A stretch of 64,000 nucleotides of DNA, taken from Acholoe squamosa (taxonomy: Eukaryota; Annelida; Polychaeta; Phyllodocida; Polynoidae). The DNA lies in NCBI GenBank assembly GCA_949317995.1, contig OX439051.1:45449250-45513249 (forward strand), given 5' to 3'. The notes beneath the pieces were generated by a model. That model was not told where the DNA came from. It was given only the letters and a program-made list of their open reading frames with translations, and did no database searches. The position numbers and the translations under genes are program-made. Of this stretch, positions 10,803 through 20,508 are shown one piece after another (positions within the stretch are counted from its first letter, which is position 1; the number at the start of each line of letters is the position of its first letter).

Positions 10803-13019
10803 TGACTTGGACGCTCTAGCTTCCGATAGACCTGCAGACGAATACTGATGGCCGCTGGGGGTGCCAACCTTTCCCATAGTATTCAATTGTGGTGATTGGC
10901 TCTCTGTCTGCCGAGGGTTGCACCTATCGGCCGATAGAATGAGCACATCGGTTGGTGGAAAATGGCCCCACATTACATCTTTATCATAAAGTTTATGGAG
11001 GTGAGTGATTGTTTGTCAAGTAGAGTGAGAGTTGACAAGATGTGACACATGATGAAACAAATTGTTATCATTTAAAATAGTACTTCACGCATTATACTCA
11101 AGTTCTCATAGATTGGCTGATATGAATGGTGCCTCTGAGTGCCATCGATTCACTTAATTTTGCTTCTACTTCATTCAAATTGGTTTAGGCCGAAATCTGA
11201 GCAAGGTGTGGTTGTTATCTCCATATCTCGCAAAACAGTAGAGTCTATTTCCATGTGAAGAGTTTGAATATCTCATCTGTCTTTTGAAGCAAAGGAACAG
11301 CAAATTGGTAGCTTCTGATCACTTGGACAAGAATGGACAGTCAATCGTTGGATGTTAAACTATGCACAGTAAAAAAAGAAGTTTCCAAAATAAAAGTGAG
11401 ATCCTTGTCCCAAAGTTGCCAGAGATCCATCATTATTTTCACGGAGATTCATTGTACCACCATACTGCCATTTGAGGCTTCATTGTAGAAACTACACTGC
11501 TTCAGTGAAATACGATTACTGTGGTTCACTGTTACGTTTTACTAGGATCCCTGGTAGATTCAACAGTTATTTTTCAGAGTGAGAGAGAACTTTCTCCCAG
11601 TAGATTCTATTCTTCAAAATTTAGTTCTAAAAGTAAATAAATACCAGTTCTCTATTTCACATAGAAATTGACCTGACGTTTAGGATGGGAAAACAAGCTG
11701 ACCCCCTCTGTACACATCTTGTGGAAACATACTTGATGGAGATTGTTCATGATAGGGTACCACTGAGACCCACTTGACCGTGTACAGAGAGGCAGGTAGG
11801 GTGGCACAGGGGACCAAGATGGCCCTTCACATGCCCCAACCCCTGACACTGGGCACTTGTCATGGGTGGGGATAGGTTTCAGTCTACAGTTACCATCTAT
11901 TCTCAAGACAGGAGGAGGACTCAGGTTGGGCAGATTGAACATGGGAATGTCTGTATGCCTCTAACATTGGACACAGTGTTTAGATGGACTTATAAATGGT
12001 TAGTTAATATCATGGGTTTGTCTGGGGTTTGGCAAAAAATAGAGCCTTGGGGTATACCGTGATGCCGTAGAGTCTACACATCATTTATTTGAAAAGTATT
12101 TTGACCACTAGGTAGTCCAGATTAGTCGCACTGTGGTATGGTTTCAGACATTTACAACATCAGCAGGGCATTTCAAAACGATATCTATAGCTATGGTTTT
12201 AAAATGCCCTCCTGATGGTCAATGCCCCACTGTACCCCTGTATATCAAGATTCTCCAGCTTTGTACAGTGGCTATTGATTATTTTCAACCAAAACCCATA
12301 ATTAAGTCCAAACTCGTGAAAACAGGGCGGACGCATTTAATAGCAGGATATATGTAATAGAAAGATATCATAATGCATGAATGGTAAACTACAATGCTTA
12401 TTTTTTTTAAATTCAGCAATGCTTTGGTAAATGAGTAAAGGGCAATGGGGAAGCACTACAGAAAAAAAAGATTTAAAACTTTATAGCGACAAATTTCTAT
12501 TAGTACTTCATGGGGTGCACTGATAACATGGAAGATCCGAAATTAGTCAGTGATGACCACTTTAGGTCCTTAAGTTGAAGATACCTAAAACTACAACTTT
12601 AGGTAGTAAAATGACGACTGTAGGTCGTCATCCTGACGACCTGAGTCATCAATATGCCAAGTCTCGCAGAAATCTGATGTGATGCAGAATCTTAGTAACG
12701 TGTCTATTGTCCAAATCCAAGAAGACAAAGTCTAATGGTTTTTACAAGGTGATCTTTAGTTTCCCTCTCTATTCACCCTATCCACCCAACACCGATCCTC
12801 ACCAATTGTTACTTCCCACAGTTCGAATTCACGCCAAATTCACAGTGGGATGAAGATTTCCACAAGCAGACACTAAGAGCACCAACCTTAACGGTATAGG
12901 TAAAACGGCTTTATGATGGGCCCTATATAAAACATCACCTGGTGGGTCTTAGTAAAATAAAAAGAGGGAGAACCTGTGTAATCTTTTTCGTGTAGAACCC
13001 TGGGGTAGAACCATGTAGT
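10803..13019. other. Non-genic sequence
   Basis: No gene, RNA or complete mobile element is supported. A hairpin (ATGACGAC...GTCGTCAT, 12611-12631) is the only local structure noted. Bases 13016-13019 (TAGT) are the left target duplication of the Gypsy element that follows. Confidence 0.5.
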
Positions 13020-13396
13020 TGTAAGGGTTTGTGGCCTTACGGACCTGGGGGGTTCGGGTCTTACGATTCGGAAAGAAAGAGTAAGACAGTATTCCAAGTG
13101 TATGCCAACGGTTAGGTTTATTACTTAATGCACACTCACGGCTGCCGAATGATATCAAAGAGGCAGCTAATATTAAAAGACAGTGGTTTACATAGTGTGG
13201 AGGCCAGAAGGGCCTCTGACGTAGCGGCTGAGCCCTGGGCTTTATATACGGACCCAGGTGTTCGTCGTCAGATGTCCCCACAGACCCGGATCGGTGCTGC
13301 CACCTATCCGGAACCTGAGGAACGTCCGACGACTCGACTCACCCGCCACGTCAGACGGTACCCAACTCCTATGGTTTAGTAAAGTGTACCTCTACA
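13020..13396 (-). repeat. 3' LTR of the intact Gypsy element
   Basis: Identical by eye to 25480-25856. In sense orientation it starts TGTAGAGG and ends CTTACA, with a TATA-like CCGTATATAAAG (around 13240) and an AATAAA signal (inverse of TTTATT at 13117-13122). A purine-rich GGGGGAGTGG just inside (13397-13406 inverse) is the likely polypurine tract. Confidence 0.95.
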
Positions 13397-14903
13397 CCAC
13401 TCCCCCAGACATTTAGGAGGGTGTTATACATATAATATTACTAGGATAACATTTCTACATGTCTAAACCTTTAGTAATAGAGGTACAACCATAGGTATAA
13501 CATTAACACTAAATAAATTGTGAACCAGATGTCATATATATATATTCGATAGTGAAATTTAGTTACATATAACGATTAGGATGTTGAAATATTATACGAA
13601 TTACTTGAAGAAGAGACAGTTATGTGAAACGGAACTGTCTATTTAATTATTATACCACATAAACTTGTATTATATTTCAGGTATAATTAATAAGACAATT
13701 AATATGAATCGTATACATGTGATGATGACAGCTATATGTAACGGAACTGTCGATAATAAAACATATCACAAAATAACATCCGTATGTGTGTTTGTAGTCA
13801 TTGACAACACATTTGAATATGTAGTCTTAAAGAAGACTGTTATAGTAACATCACTATCTAATGACATATTAATATTATACGAATCCGTTAAGGATTCCGT
13901 GAGTAGTACGAATATGATTATTTATAACATACACTTGAAAAAAAGAAAAAAATATCACGGTGTGGTAATGAATATAATAATATATTATCACCGTGTACCT
14001 AATAACCTTTATAGCACCAGATCATTATACTTATTATATATTTTGTCTCGCAGGACAATAATATGTGTTATCTGGTGAAGTTTAACGGATCTTATAATAT
14101 AAATACTAATAGTGATTAGAGATCCGTATCAGGAAATGTCTATGTACCCGTATTATAATATGTATCTAGTGGATATGTACATACATATAATATTATAGAA
14201 AAATAGAAATATGACATTATATACAATATACAGGAATTATAAATGCTGCTGGAGTCTTCTGCTGTATCCTCCGGGTACTAGTAGGTAGGTGTGGTCAGCT
14301 AACCACGGGATGGACGTGCTAAAGTTTATAGTTTCCTTATATTGAGTGAACACGGTAGTTGATTTGGGGCAGCTACCCACAATCCTCTAGTAGTGCTAAA
14401 GTTTATAGTATATCCGAATGGTGTAGATTTGTAGAATATTAGTCCGGATGTGTCAACTGTGTAGAGAACGTAATCCTTTTTAAGTTTTAGTTGACATAAG
14501 TAAAATAATAGTCCGATATAGGTTGATCCGGAAGTAATAGTAGTAGAGATATAAGTCCATTCGGGAGTACAGATGAGTTGTAGAGGTAAATCGTAAAGTC
14601 CATCCTAGTAATTGGTTAGCACGGGTAACAGCAGGAGTCTGGAACTGGCATCCGGATACGTCTCACAGCAGCAAGTCTACTATCGGATTATTCATGGATG
14701 AAATTATAAATCCGAATAGGCTATTCAGGGTGTAATAAATGTTATACAACCTGAATAATAGACTGGTCAAAGGAACCCGGAACACATAGCATAGGTGTTC
14801 ATGCACTAGTAAAAGCATTCGCAGACCTTTAGGGTTCCGCAAAGACTATATCTGGTCATTTGGTGTTGGAAAAAAATTATGGAAGAAATAACCCTAGCAT
14901 GCT
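13397..14903 (-). other. Long A+T-rich 3' untranslated region of the Gypsy element
   Basis: About 1.5 kb between the accessory gene stop and the 3' LTR, rich in ATATT and TAATA tracts. A plus-strand frame at 13665-14078 is A+T-driven and resembles nothing. Related sequence follows the accessory gene in the truncated copy at 500-1327, so the UTR is part of the family. Confidence 0.7.
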
Positions 14904-17852
14904 TTAAACGGATTTCTTAGCATGCTTCTTCTTCAGAAGAGCTAAAGCCGACTCGGGAGTGCCGTCCCACTCGTCCAAGTCGACTCCGAACACCCTCATG
15001 AACTTAGTGTTCAGGTTGGTGTTCCGAGTGATCTCCTCCTTTACACGCTTTTCCAACACGTGTACATCCATAGCTGCTTTTTCTTGAGCAGCTGAGGCAG
15101 CCTCCTCCTGGGCCTTTACATCGTCCCGGATGAGAGTCTCGAGACGTTGCTTTTCAGCGTCGCCCACCTGTTTCATACACAACAGAGTTTCGTTTAGGAG
15201 ACCCTGATGAAACTCGATCGCTTTCTCACGAACGGTCTTCTCCCAATGGGTGTAGATGGCCTTCTGGACATCTGCCTCCCCTTGGCGAGACTTCTCAAAC
15301 CAAACTTCCGCATTACCAGTTTTAATGGTAATGGCGTCCTTTGGTTTCTCAGGTGCCGCGACAGCCTTGGGAGGAGTCGAGGCGGCCTGTGGACCACTTC
15401 CGGGTTTAGGACTCCCGGACACACCTGTCGTTGGTACACAGAAGGCAGGTGGTACATTCTGTTTCAGTCCCATTTGCAGGTACATGTTTAACTGCTCCTG
15501 GGTAAAGGTAACTGGTGGGGCGGCTGGAGCGGATGCAGATCCGGCGGCAGCAGATGCGGTGGTCTTCTTTGGCATAAGGCGACCATCCTTTCCTACCACC
15601 AAGGTCTGGCTCTCAGGTCCAGGTCCCTGGTTTAAGGACGGAAAGTTTCGAGAACTCACTTTCCCAGGTTTAGATACGGCTCCAGCGTATCCGGCAGGTT
15701 CAGGCTTCTTGAACACCGGAGTGCCCTGAGCCTGTTCTGCGGGGTGCCTTGTCAGAGGGGACCTGGAACGGTCCTCTGCTCTGACCTTCGGTTTTGTCGT
15801 GCTCTGACCATTACCGTTGCCGCCACGGTTCTGGTCTCTCCTGCTCCTTTCACGAGCTCTCTTTGCATCCTTTCCGGATTCCTCGCATTTCTGCCAGAGA
15901 GACTCGTGCATGTCCAGTTTACCCTTTCCAGGAGTCAGGACTATCTTTGCTCGGAGTTTCGAATCCTTGGTCTTCGGAACTTCGCAGAGGACTTGGTCCC
16001 CTGGTCGGATCTTAGACCAAGCATCCTCGCTCAGGCTATCGAACTCCTTCATGAGTTCCTGATGAAGCTCCATGATGCGCTTCCGGGCCCCGTCCAAACC
16101 TTCTGCGTGGCATTTCTTCTGGTGTCTAGCCAGATCACTACGTCGGTTGTATTGCACCTTCGTAGTACACTTCTTGCCCTTCTTACCATAACTCGGATCA
16201 CAAATGTAAACCGGGTGATGGTGGAAGTGGGCCTCTACCAGATGCCTTTGGAACCGGGCTGGAGTACTCCAGGTCCGGATCGAGACATCACTCGCATCCT
16301 GGCAGATAGAGAAGGGACAGGACTTTTGATCGTCACCGTACCACTTCTCTAAAGCCCAACGCAGCTTCCTCCTCTGGGTATAAGTGTAATACCCTTCGGT
16401 GTGGTTTAGCATAAGCCACATCTTTCGATAGGCTTTGCTCGGATTGGGGTCCTCGTCCGAAAGGCGCATCCAATCTTCATCATCCGACTCATCGTTCTTA
16501 TTGATTGAGTCTGGACAGGCATAGAGGGTAGAGCCGTCCTTCTTAACTCCGTACGCACAGTCGGAGAAACACGTCGGGATCCGGGTTTTGAATCCGGATT
16601 TGGCGTTAGCCCAACGTTCGGCCTCGGTTTGAGTTGATGGAGTGGCCTTCTCATCATACTCAACCGAGGATTCGTGCACCGACTCCTCGTCAGACGACTC
16701 AACCTCCATGGCAGTACTACCAGTGGTTGAGGTGCTGGGTTTCGGCTCGGCTCTCGCAGAATCCGGGAGATTCTTGAGCTTCCGAGCAGCGGATCGTCGG
16801 TTCTTACTGACCTTCCAGTCTTCCTCCGGTTCCTGGGTTCCGGATGTACTGGAGGTCGTGGCTTCTACTGGAGTAGTAGTGCTGCCGGTAGCTGATGTAG
16901 CACTGGCGGAGCTTCTGGTGGCAAGCTTCAGGTCGGGGATAGGAGGTGCGGGTGCTTCCGCGGCCCTCTTAGCCTCTTCCTGTGCCTCCTGTTCGGCAGT
17001 CATGCGGCGGACAATAACCGTCCGAAGGGCTGCAGCTCGGTCCAATCCGATTAGTGAATTGTTCTGGACATCCACCAATTCCTGTTCGGTTATGTAGTAA
17101 CCGTCGTCCCACTGCTCGAAGTTAGCAGCGGCCTCCCGGAATTCCTTAGTGGTCCGGCACGGCGTCCGGATAGCACTAGGGCGTGGGTAGGTCTGGCCAT
17201 CGGTATCCCAGACACAGCCTACCCAGTTAATGTTCGTAGCCTTGACGTTCCACAGGGACTTATCAGGCTTCGGATACGCTCCGAGCTCGAAGGCTCGGTT
17301 AGCTGCGTACACGGTTTCACGGAAACCGGCGTCCACCATAAGTCCCCGTTGGAACCACGGCCAGTCTCGAAGCCACTCGGGAGGCATCCTGGTCAGCTGT
17401 TCGGGAGCCATGACGCCCTCGATAGCTATCCTGACTTTCGGGTCCATCCTGACTGGTGTCCCGTCCGCGTAGGTCACTTGTGCCTGCAGTTCCGGGTGGA
17501 CATACAGGTAGCGACCATCATAACTAGCTGGAAAAGGCTCCGCCACTGCTGGCTTCCACTCATCCTTCTGTCCGTCAACTTGGGTAGTTTCGGACTCTGT
17601 CGCTGCGGGTTCAGCACTCGCAGTCGCTCCGGATCCCTCTGCTGGGAGTGGAGATAGCAGTTTCTCTGGCTCATTGAGTGAGAATGAAGCCAGCTTCTCC
17701 TCGAACGAGCGATCCGTGGGTTCCTCCACGTCCATCATCTCGCTCTCTTCCTGTGTAACAGGCGACAAAGCTTCCGGAAAAGCTTCTGCGGACGGAGTCA
17801 GCTTATCCGGGTCACCGGATAGCTTGGCTGCAGCTACGGATTCCTCAGCCAT
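14904..17852 (-). CDS. Accessory zinc-finger protein of the Gypsy element (env position)
   Basis: A protein of 982 codons from the ATG at 17852 (start MAEESV); the frame runs six codons further to a GTG. The homologous copy at 52214 also begins MAE, which supports this start. Order by residue: acidic low-complexity N terminus (1-100); a folded region with WLRDWPWFQRG (about 105-290); Ser/Thr/Glu-rich linker (295-410); a Cys triplet, C428, C432 and C446; acidic DESDDEDWMRL (455-464); zinc finger 1, C512-X4-C517-X19-H537-X4-H542; zinc finger 2, C551-X10-C562-X14-H577-X4-H582; basic/Pro/Gly linker (655-780); coiled coil (about 850-975). There is no signal peptide or membrane span, so it is not a typical envelope. 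I infer a nuclear or nucleic-acid-binding role. No known family is recognised. Confidence 0.85.
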   Translation of the reverse strand: MAEESVAAAKLSGDPDKLTPSAEAFPEALSPVTQEESEMMDVEEPTDRSFEEKLASFSLNEPEKLLSPLPAEGSGATASAEPAATESETTQVDGQKDEWKPAVAEPFPASYDGRYLYVHPELQAQVTYADGTPVRMDPKVRIAIEGVMAPEQLTRMPPEWLRDWPWFQRGLMVDAGFRETVYAANRAFELGAYPKPDKSLWNVKATNINWVGCVWDTDGQTYPRPSAIRTPCRTTKEFREAAANFEQWDDGYYITEQELVDVQNNSLIGLDRAAALRTVIVRRMTAEQEAQEEAKRAAEAPAPPIPDLKLATRSSASATSATGSTTTPVEATTSSTSGTQEPEEDWKVSKNRRSAARKLKNLPDSARAEPKPSTSTTGSTAMEVESSDEESVHESSVEYDEKATPSTQTEAERWANAKSGFKTRIPTCFSDCAYGVKKDGSTLYACPDSINKNDESDDEDWMRLSDEDPNPSKAYRKMWLMLNHTEGYYTYTQRRKLRWALEKWYGDDQKSCPFSICQDASDVSIRTWSTPARFQRHLVEAHFHHHPVYICDPSYGKKGKKCTTKVQYNRRSDLARHQKKCHAEGLDGARKRIMELHQELMKEFDSLSEDAWSKIRPGDQVLCEVPKTKDSKLRAKIVLTPGKGKLDMHESLWQKCEESGKDAKRARERSRRDQNRGGNGNGQSTTKPKVRAEDRSRSPLTRHPAEQAQGTPVFKKPEPAGYAGAVSKPGKVSSRNFPSLNQGPGPESQTLVVGKDGRLMPKKTTASAAAGSASAPAAPPVTFTQEQLNMYLQMGLKQNVPPAFCVPTTGVSGSPKPGSGPQAASTPPKAVAAPEKPKDAITIKTGNAEVWFEKSRQGEADVQKAIYTHWEKTVREKAIEFHQGLLNETLLCMKQVGDAEKQRLETLIRDDVKAQEEAASAAQEKAAMDVHVLEKRVKEEITRNTNLNTKFMRVFGVDLDEWDGTPESALALLKKKHAKKSV

Positions 17853-17870
17853 GACTGGGGAATCGACCAC

Positions 17871-18160
17871 GGGAGTAAACTACTCCTTTTTCCGGCTTTT
17901 ACGGCGCCGGGGCCGGCACAAACGGAGTCTGTCTACCAGGAGACAGACTCTGGAGGAGCAGCGGGGGGTTTGCTTAGCCGGTAAAATCCAAGAAGGGAGC
18001 GAGCTCGACCGTCTTGAACGTTACCGAAAACAAATATGGCGACAGGCCAGCTTTCGTGACGTCATTTCCCCGCGGTCCGCGAGGTCACGAGAGGTCAGCC
18101 GAGACTGGACACGGTGACGTCATGCGGAAACGCACGTGCTACAGGCGGTACATCAACAAA
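17871..18160 (-). promoter_or_regulatory. Putative internal promoter for the accessory gene
   Basis: This CpG-rich stretch lies between integrase and the accessory gene. It holds two perfect CRE palindromes TGACGTCA (18057-18064 and 18115-18122), a direct repeat AGGTCA-N4-AGGTCA (DR4, 18082-18097), a CACGTG E-box (18133-18138) and an ATGGCG YY1-like core (18036-18041). Base composition differs sharply from the A+T-rich 3' UTR. Promoter activity is inferred; a spliced LTR transcript is the alternative. Confidence 0.5.
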
Positions 18161-18361
18161 CTGATTGTTTTTAGGTAATTATCGCTCACCCCGATGACTC
18201 GACTGGGGATTTAAGTGGAGATTATGGAAAGCTTAAGCAAATCCACCGGATTATCCGTCCACTACCCATTGGTACATCATGCGGGGGCGACAAATAAGCC
18301 TTTAGGGTCACTTGTCATCCGTTCCTCTAAATGTAAACATTACACTCGTTGTGTATACAGG

Positions 18362-20482
18362 TTAGGTCACTGCAGTCCTCTGGGCAATTCGGGGGCTGCG
18401 GCGAACGTATCTCCCCTTCTCGGATAGTTCTTTATCGGACCTGACAGTCTGAAGAGCTTTCTCTAGGTGCTTCTTAGCCTTAGAAACACCTTTCCTCTTC
18501 TTTTTGTCTTCACCTGCCGAGACTTTTTTAACTCCCCCACGCTTAATCGGTGTTGGCGTGGGTGTCACTGATTCGGAACACTTTTTGGGTCTACCCTGAC
18601 CACGCTTCACTGTAGTGTTCTTTACCTGGTCTATTATGCGATTCTGATTCAGGATCCTTTCGGAACCTTCACCATACATTTCTGTGGAGGTCTCCCTCCC
18701 AGACCATCTCCTTAATCTAGCCACATTTGACTTATAGAGTCGACCAAGGTCAGATTTAATAATTACGGTACAATCACTGATAATTTGTGTTATAGTAAAG
18801 GGACCGTCCCAATTAGACGCTAATTTTATGTGTCTAAGTGGTTCATGTAATCTAAGGACTCTGTCTCCGGATTGGAATTTCCGATGTTTTAGATCGGTAT
18901 CGTATCCTACTTTCTGCCATTTGGCACTTTTCTCCAAATCAATTCGGACAGACTCATATGCCTTTCTAAATCTGTCTCTTAAACATTCCACAAAAACTAC
19001 ATGGCAAGGTAGTTCAGGGTCCATTCCTACGACTCCAAAAACTAGGTCAGCAGGCATTATCAAATCCTCTCCGAATACTAAAAGGTTCGGGGAACAATTT
19101 GTACTTGAATGTACTGTACTATTATAAGCATGTGTCACAAAATGACATTGCTCATCCCAGTCATCCATATGTTCATTAACGAGTGACTTTAGGACTTGGA
19201 TGAGGGTTCTATTGAACCTTTCCACCAATCCGTCGCTTTGTGGTCTATACGGATTGGTTCTAGTCTTGCAAATAGCCAAGTACTCGCACATACCCTGCCA
19301 GAGATTTGATTCGAATTCTCTGCCTTGGTCACTGTGTAACATTAATGGTACACCGAAGCTTAGTACCCAACCTTTTACAAAAGCTTCGGCACAAGTAATT
19401 GCTTTGTGGTCCGGTAGTGGAAATACTTTAGTGTATTTCGTATAATAATCACACACTACCATCATACAGGTATTATCATTAGCGGTTGTATTAAATCCAC
19501 TAATAATATCTACCCCGATTCTTGCGAATCTAACTCCGAAAAGTTCTTGGGATAGGGGAAGTTTGCCCATCCCGGGTCCGGGTTTGTTTTTACAACAATC
19601 CGGACAGGTGGTTACCCATCTTTGCAAGTCCCGTGTCATGCCAGGCCAATAGTATTTCTTGGAAAGTCGTGCTAGCGAGCGTTTCCTTCCGAAATGACCA
19701 CTGGTCCGATGTCCATGACAGAAGTACATAATGTCATGTCTCATGGCATGTGGTATCACCACTTGCATGATTCTATCACCATTATTACATGGCTTCCAAC
19801 GGTATAACACGCCTTTCCGGACTTCAAGCTCGGTCCATTGAGCAAGAAACCTTCTCATTTCTCGATTTTCCAGAGAGACCTCTGGTCTAACTGGACGTAT
19901 ACCCTTTGGTACTAATTGCAGTAGCTGTGCAGTTATCGAGTCAGCTTCCTGGAAATGTCGTATGTGATCCATAGACCAATCCAGTATACTGGCAACTAGG
20001 GGTACGAATGGTCTTCGAATCCCTGCTAACACTGCCTTATGAGCTCCACAATCAGTACAATCCGGATTATCACATTTCCGGATTGGTATTCGAGACAAAG
20101 CATCAGCATTTAAATGCTTAACTCCGGGTCTATGCTGAATCTGTTGATGTTCAAGCCCATATTCGGATAAATGGGCTAGCCATCGGCCTAACATGCCTTC
20201 AGCATCTCGGAAGTTCAGTAGCCACCTTAAAGAGGAATGATCCGTACGCAAAGTAAAGTTCGTTCCCCATAGAAAATGTTTGAACTTCTTGGTATATACG
20301 ACTACTGCTAACAACTCTCTTTTGGTTGTGCAGTAATTGCGCTGGGTCTTGCTCAGTGTATTGCTGGCAAAGGCAATTGGCACTTCTCTCCCATTTTGGA
20401 CTTGCGAGAGAGCTGCACCAATGCTATCATTACTAGCATCAGTATCCAGTATGAAATGATCCGTCTCATTCGGATATTGCAA
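18362..20482 (-). CDS. pol: RNase H-integrase part of Gypsy pol
   Basis: A 706-codon frame. RNase H begins at once (ILDTDASNDS, D13; TDHSSLRW about 80-87). Integrase has an HHCC zinc domain (H256/H258, H263, C293, C296) and a catalytic DDE triad, D325, D385 and E421, with the canonical 35-residue spacing between the last D and E, within HSDQG and ERFNRT. A GDRVLRL-to-WDGPF segment follows (about 560-600, GPY/F-like), then a Lys/Arg-rich tail with nuclear-signal character ending IAQRTAVT. The enzyme degrades RNA in hybrids and inserts the cDNA. Its start overlaps no ATG of its own in the expected place: the homologous copy at 48660-51629 reads straight through from RT, so this frame was originally fused to the protease-RT frame just upstream. 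Confidence 0.9.
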   Translation of the reverse strand: MQYPNETDHFILDTDASNDSIGAALSQVQNGREVPIAFASNTLSKTQRNYCTTKRELLAVVVYTKKFKHFLWGTNFTLRTDHSSLRWLLNFRDAEGMLGRWLAHLSEYGLEHQQIQHRPGVKHLNADALSRIPIRKCDNPDCTDCGAHKAVLAGIRRPFVPLVASILDWSMDHIRHFQEADSITAQLLQLVPKGIRPVRPEVSLENREMRRFLAQWTELEVRKGVLYRWKPCNNGDRIMQVVIPHAMRHDIMYFCHGHRTSGHFGRKRSLARLSKKYYWPGMTRDLQRWVTTCPDCCKNKPGPGMGKLPLSQELFGVRFARIGVDIISGFNTTANDNTCMMVVCDYYTKYTKVFPLPDHKAITCAEAFVKGWVLSFGVPLMLHSDQGREFESNLWQGMCEYLAICKTRTNPYRPQSDGLVERFNRTLIQVLKSLVNEHMDDWDEQCHFVTHAYNSTVHSSTNCSPNLLVFGEDLIMPADLVFGVVGMDPELPCHVVFVECLRDRFRKAYESVRIDLEKSAKWQKVGYDTDLKHRKFQSGDRVLRLHEPLRHIKLASNWDGPFTITQIISDCTVIIKSDLGRLYKSNVARLRRWSGRETSTEMYGEGSERILNQNRIIDQVKNTTVKRGQGRPKKCSESVTPTPTPIKRGGVKKVSAGEDKKKRKGVSKAKKHLEKALQTVRSDKELSEKGRYVRRSPRIAQRTAVT

Positions 20483-20508
20483 TACGGGAGTACTCGTGAA
20501 CAGGTCTT

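Noticed and set aside
12133..12357. 74-codon plus-strand ORF in the 10.8-13 kb interval
   Set aside because: No domain, no splice or promoter context; isolated and within random expectation.
13665..14078. 137-codon plus-strand ORF in the Gypsy 3' UTR
   Set aside because: Extremely A+T-rich, antisense to the element, no start context or domain; open by composition.
15207..17674. Several plus-strand ORFs of 80-200 codons opposite the accessory gene
   Set aside because: They mirror the G+C-rich coding strand of the real gene and show no domain.
14904..17852. Envelope glycoprotein, as expected for this position
   Set aside because: No signal peptide, no membrane-spanning or fusion-like hydrophobic segment, no glycoprotein Cys pattern; instead zinc fingers, charged linkers and a coiled coil.
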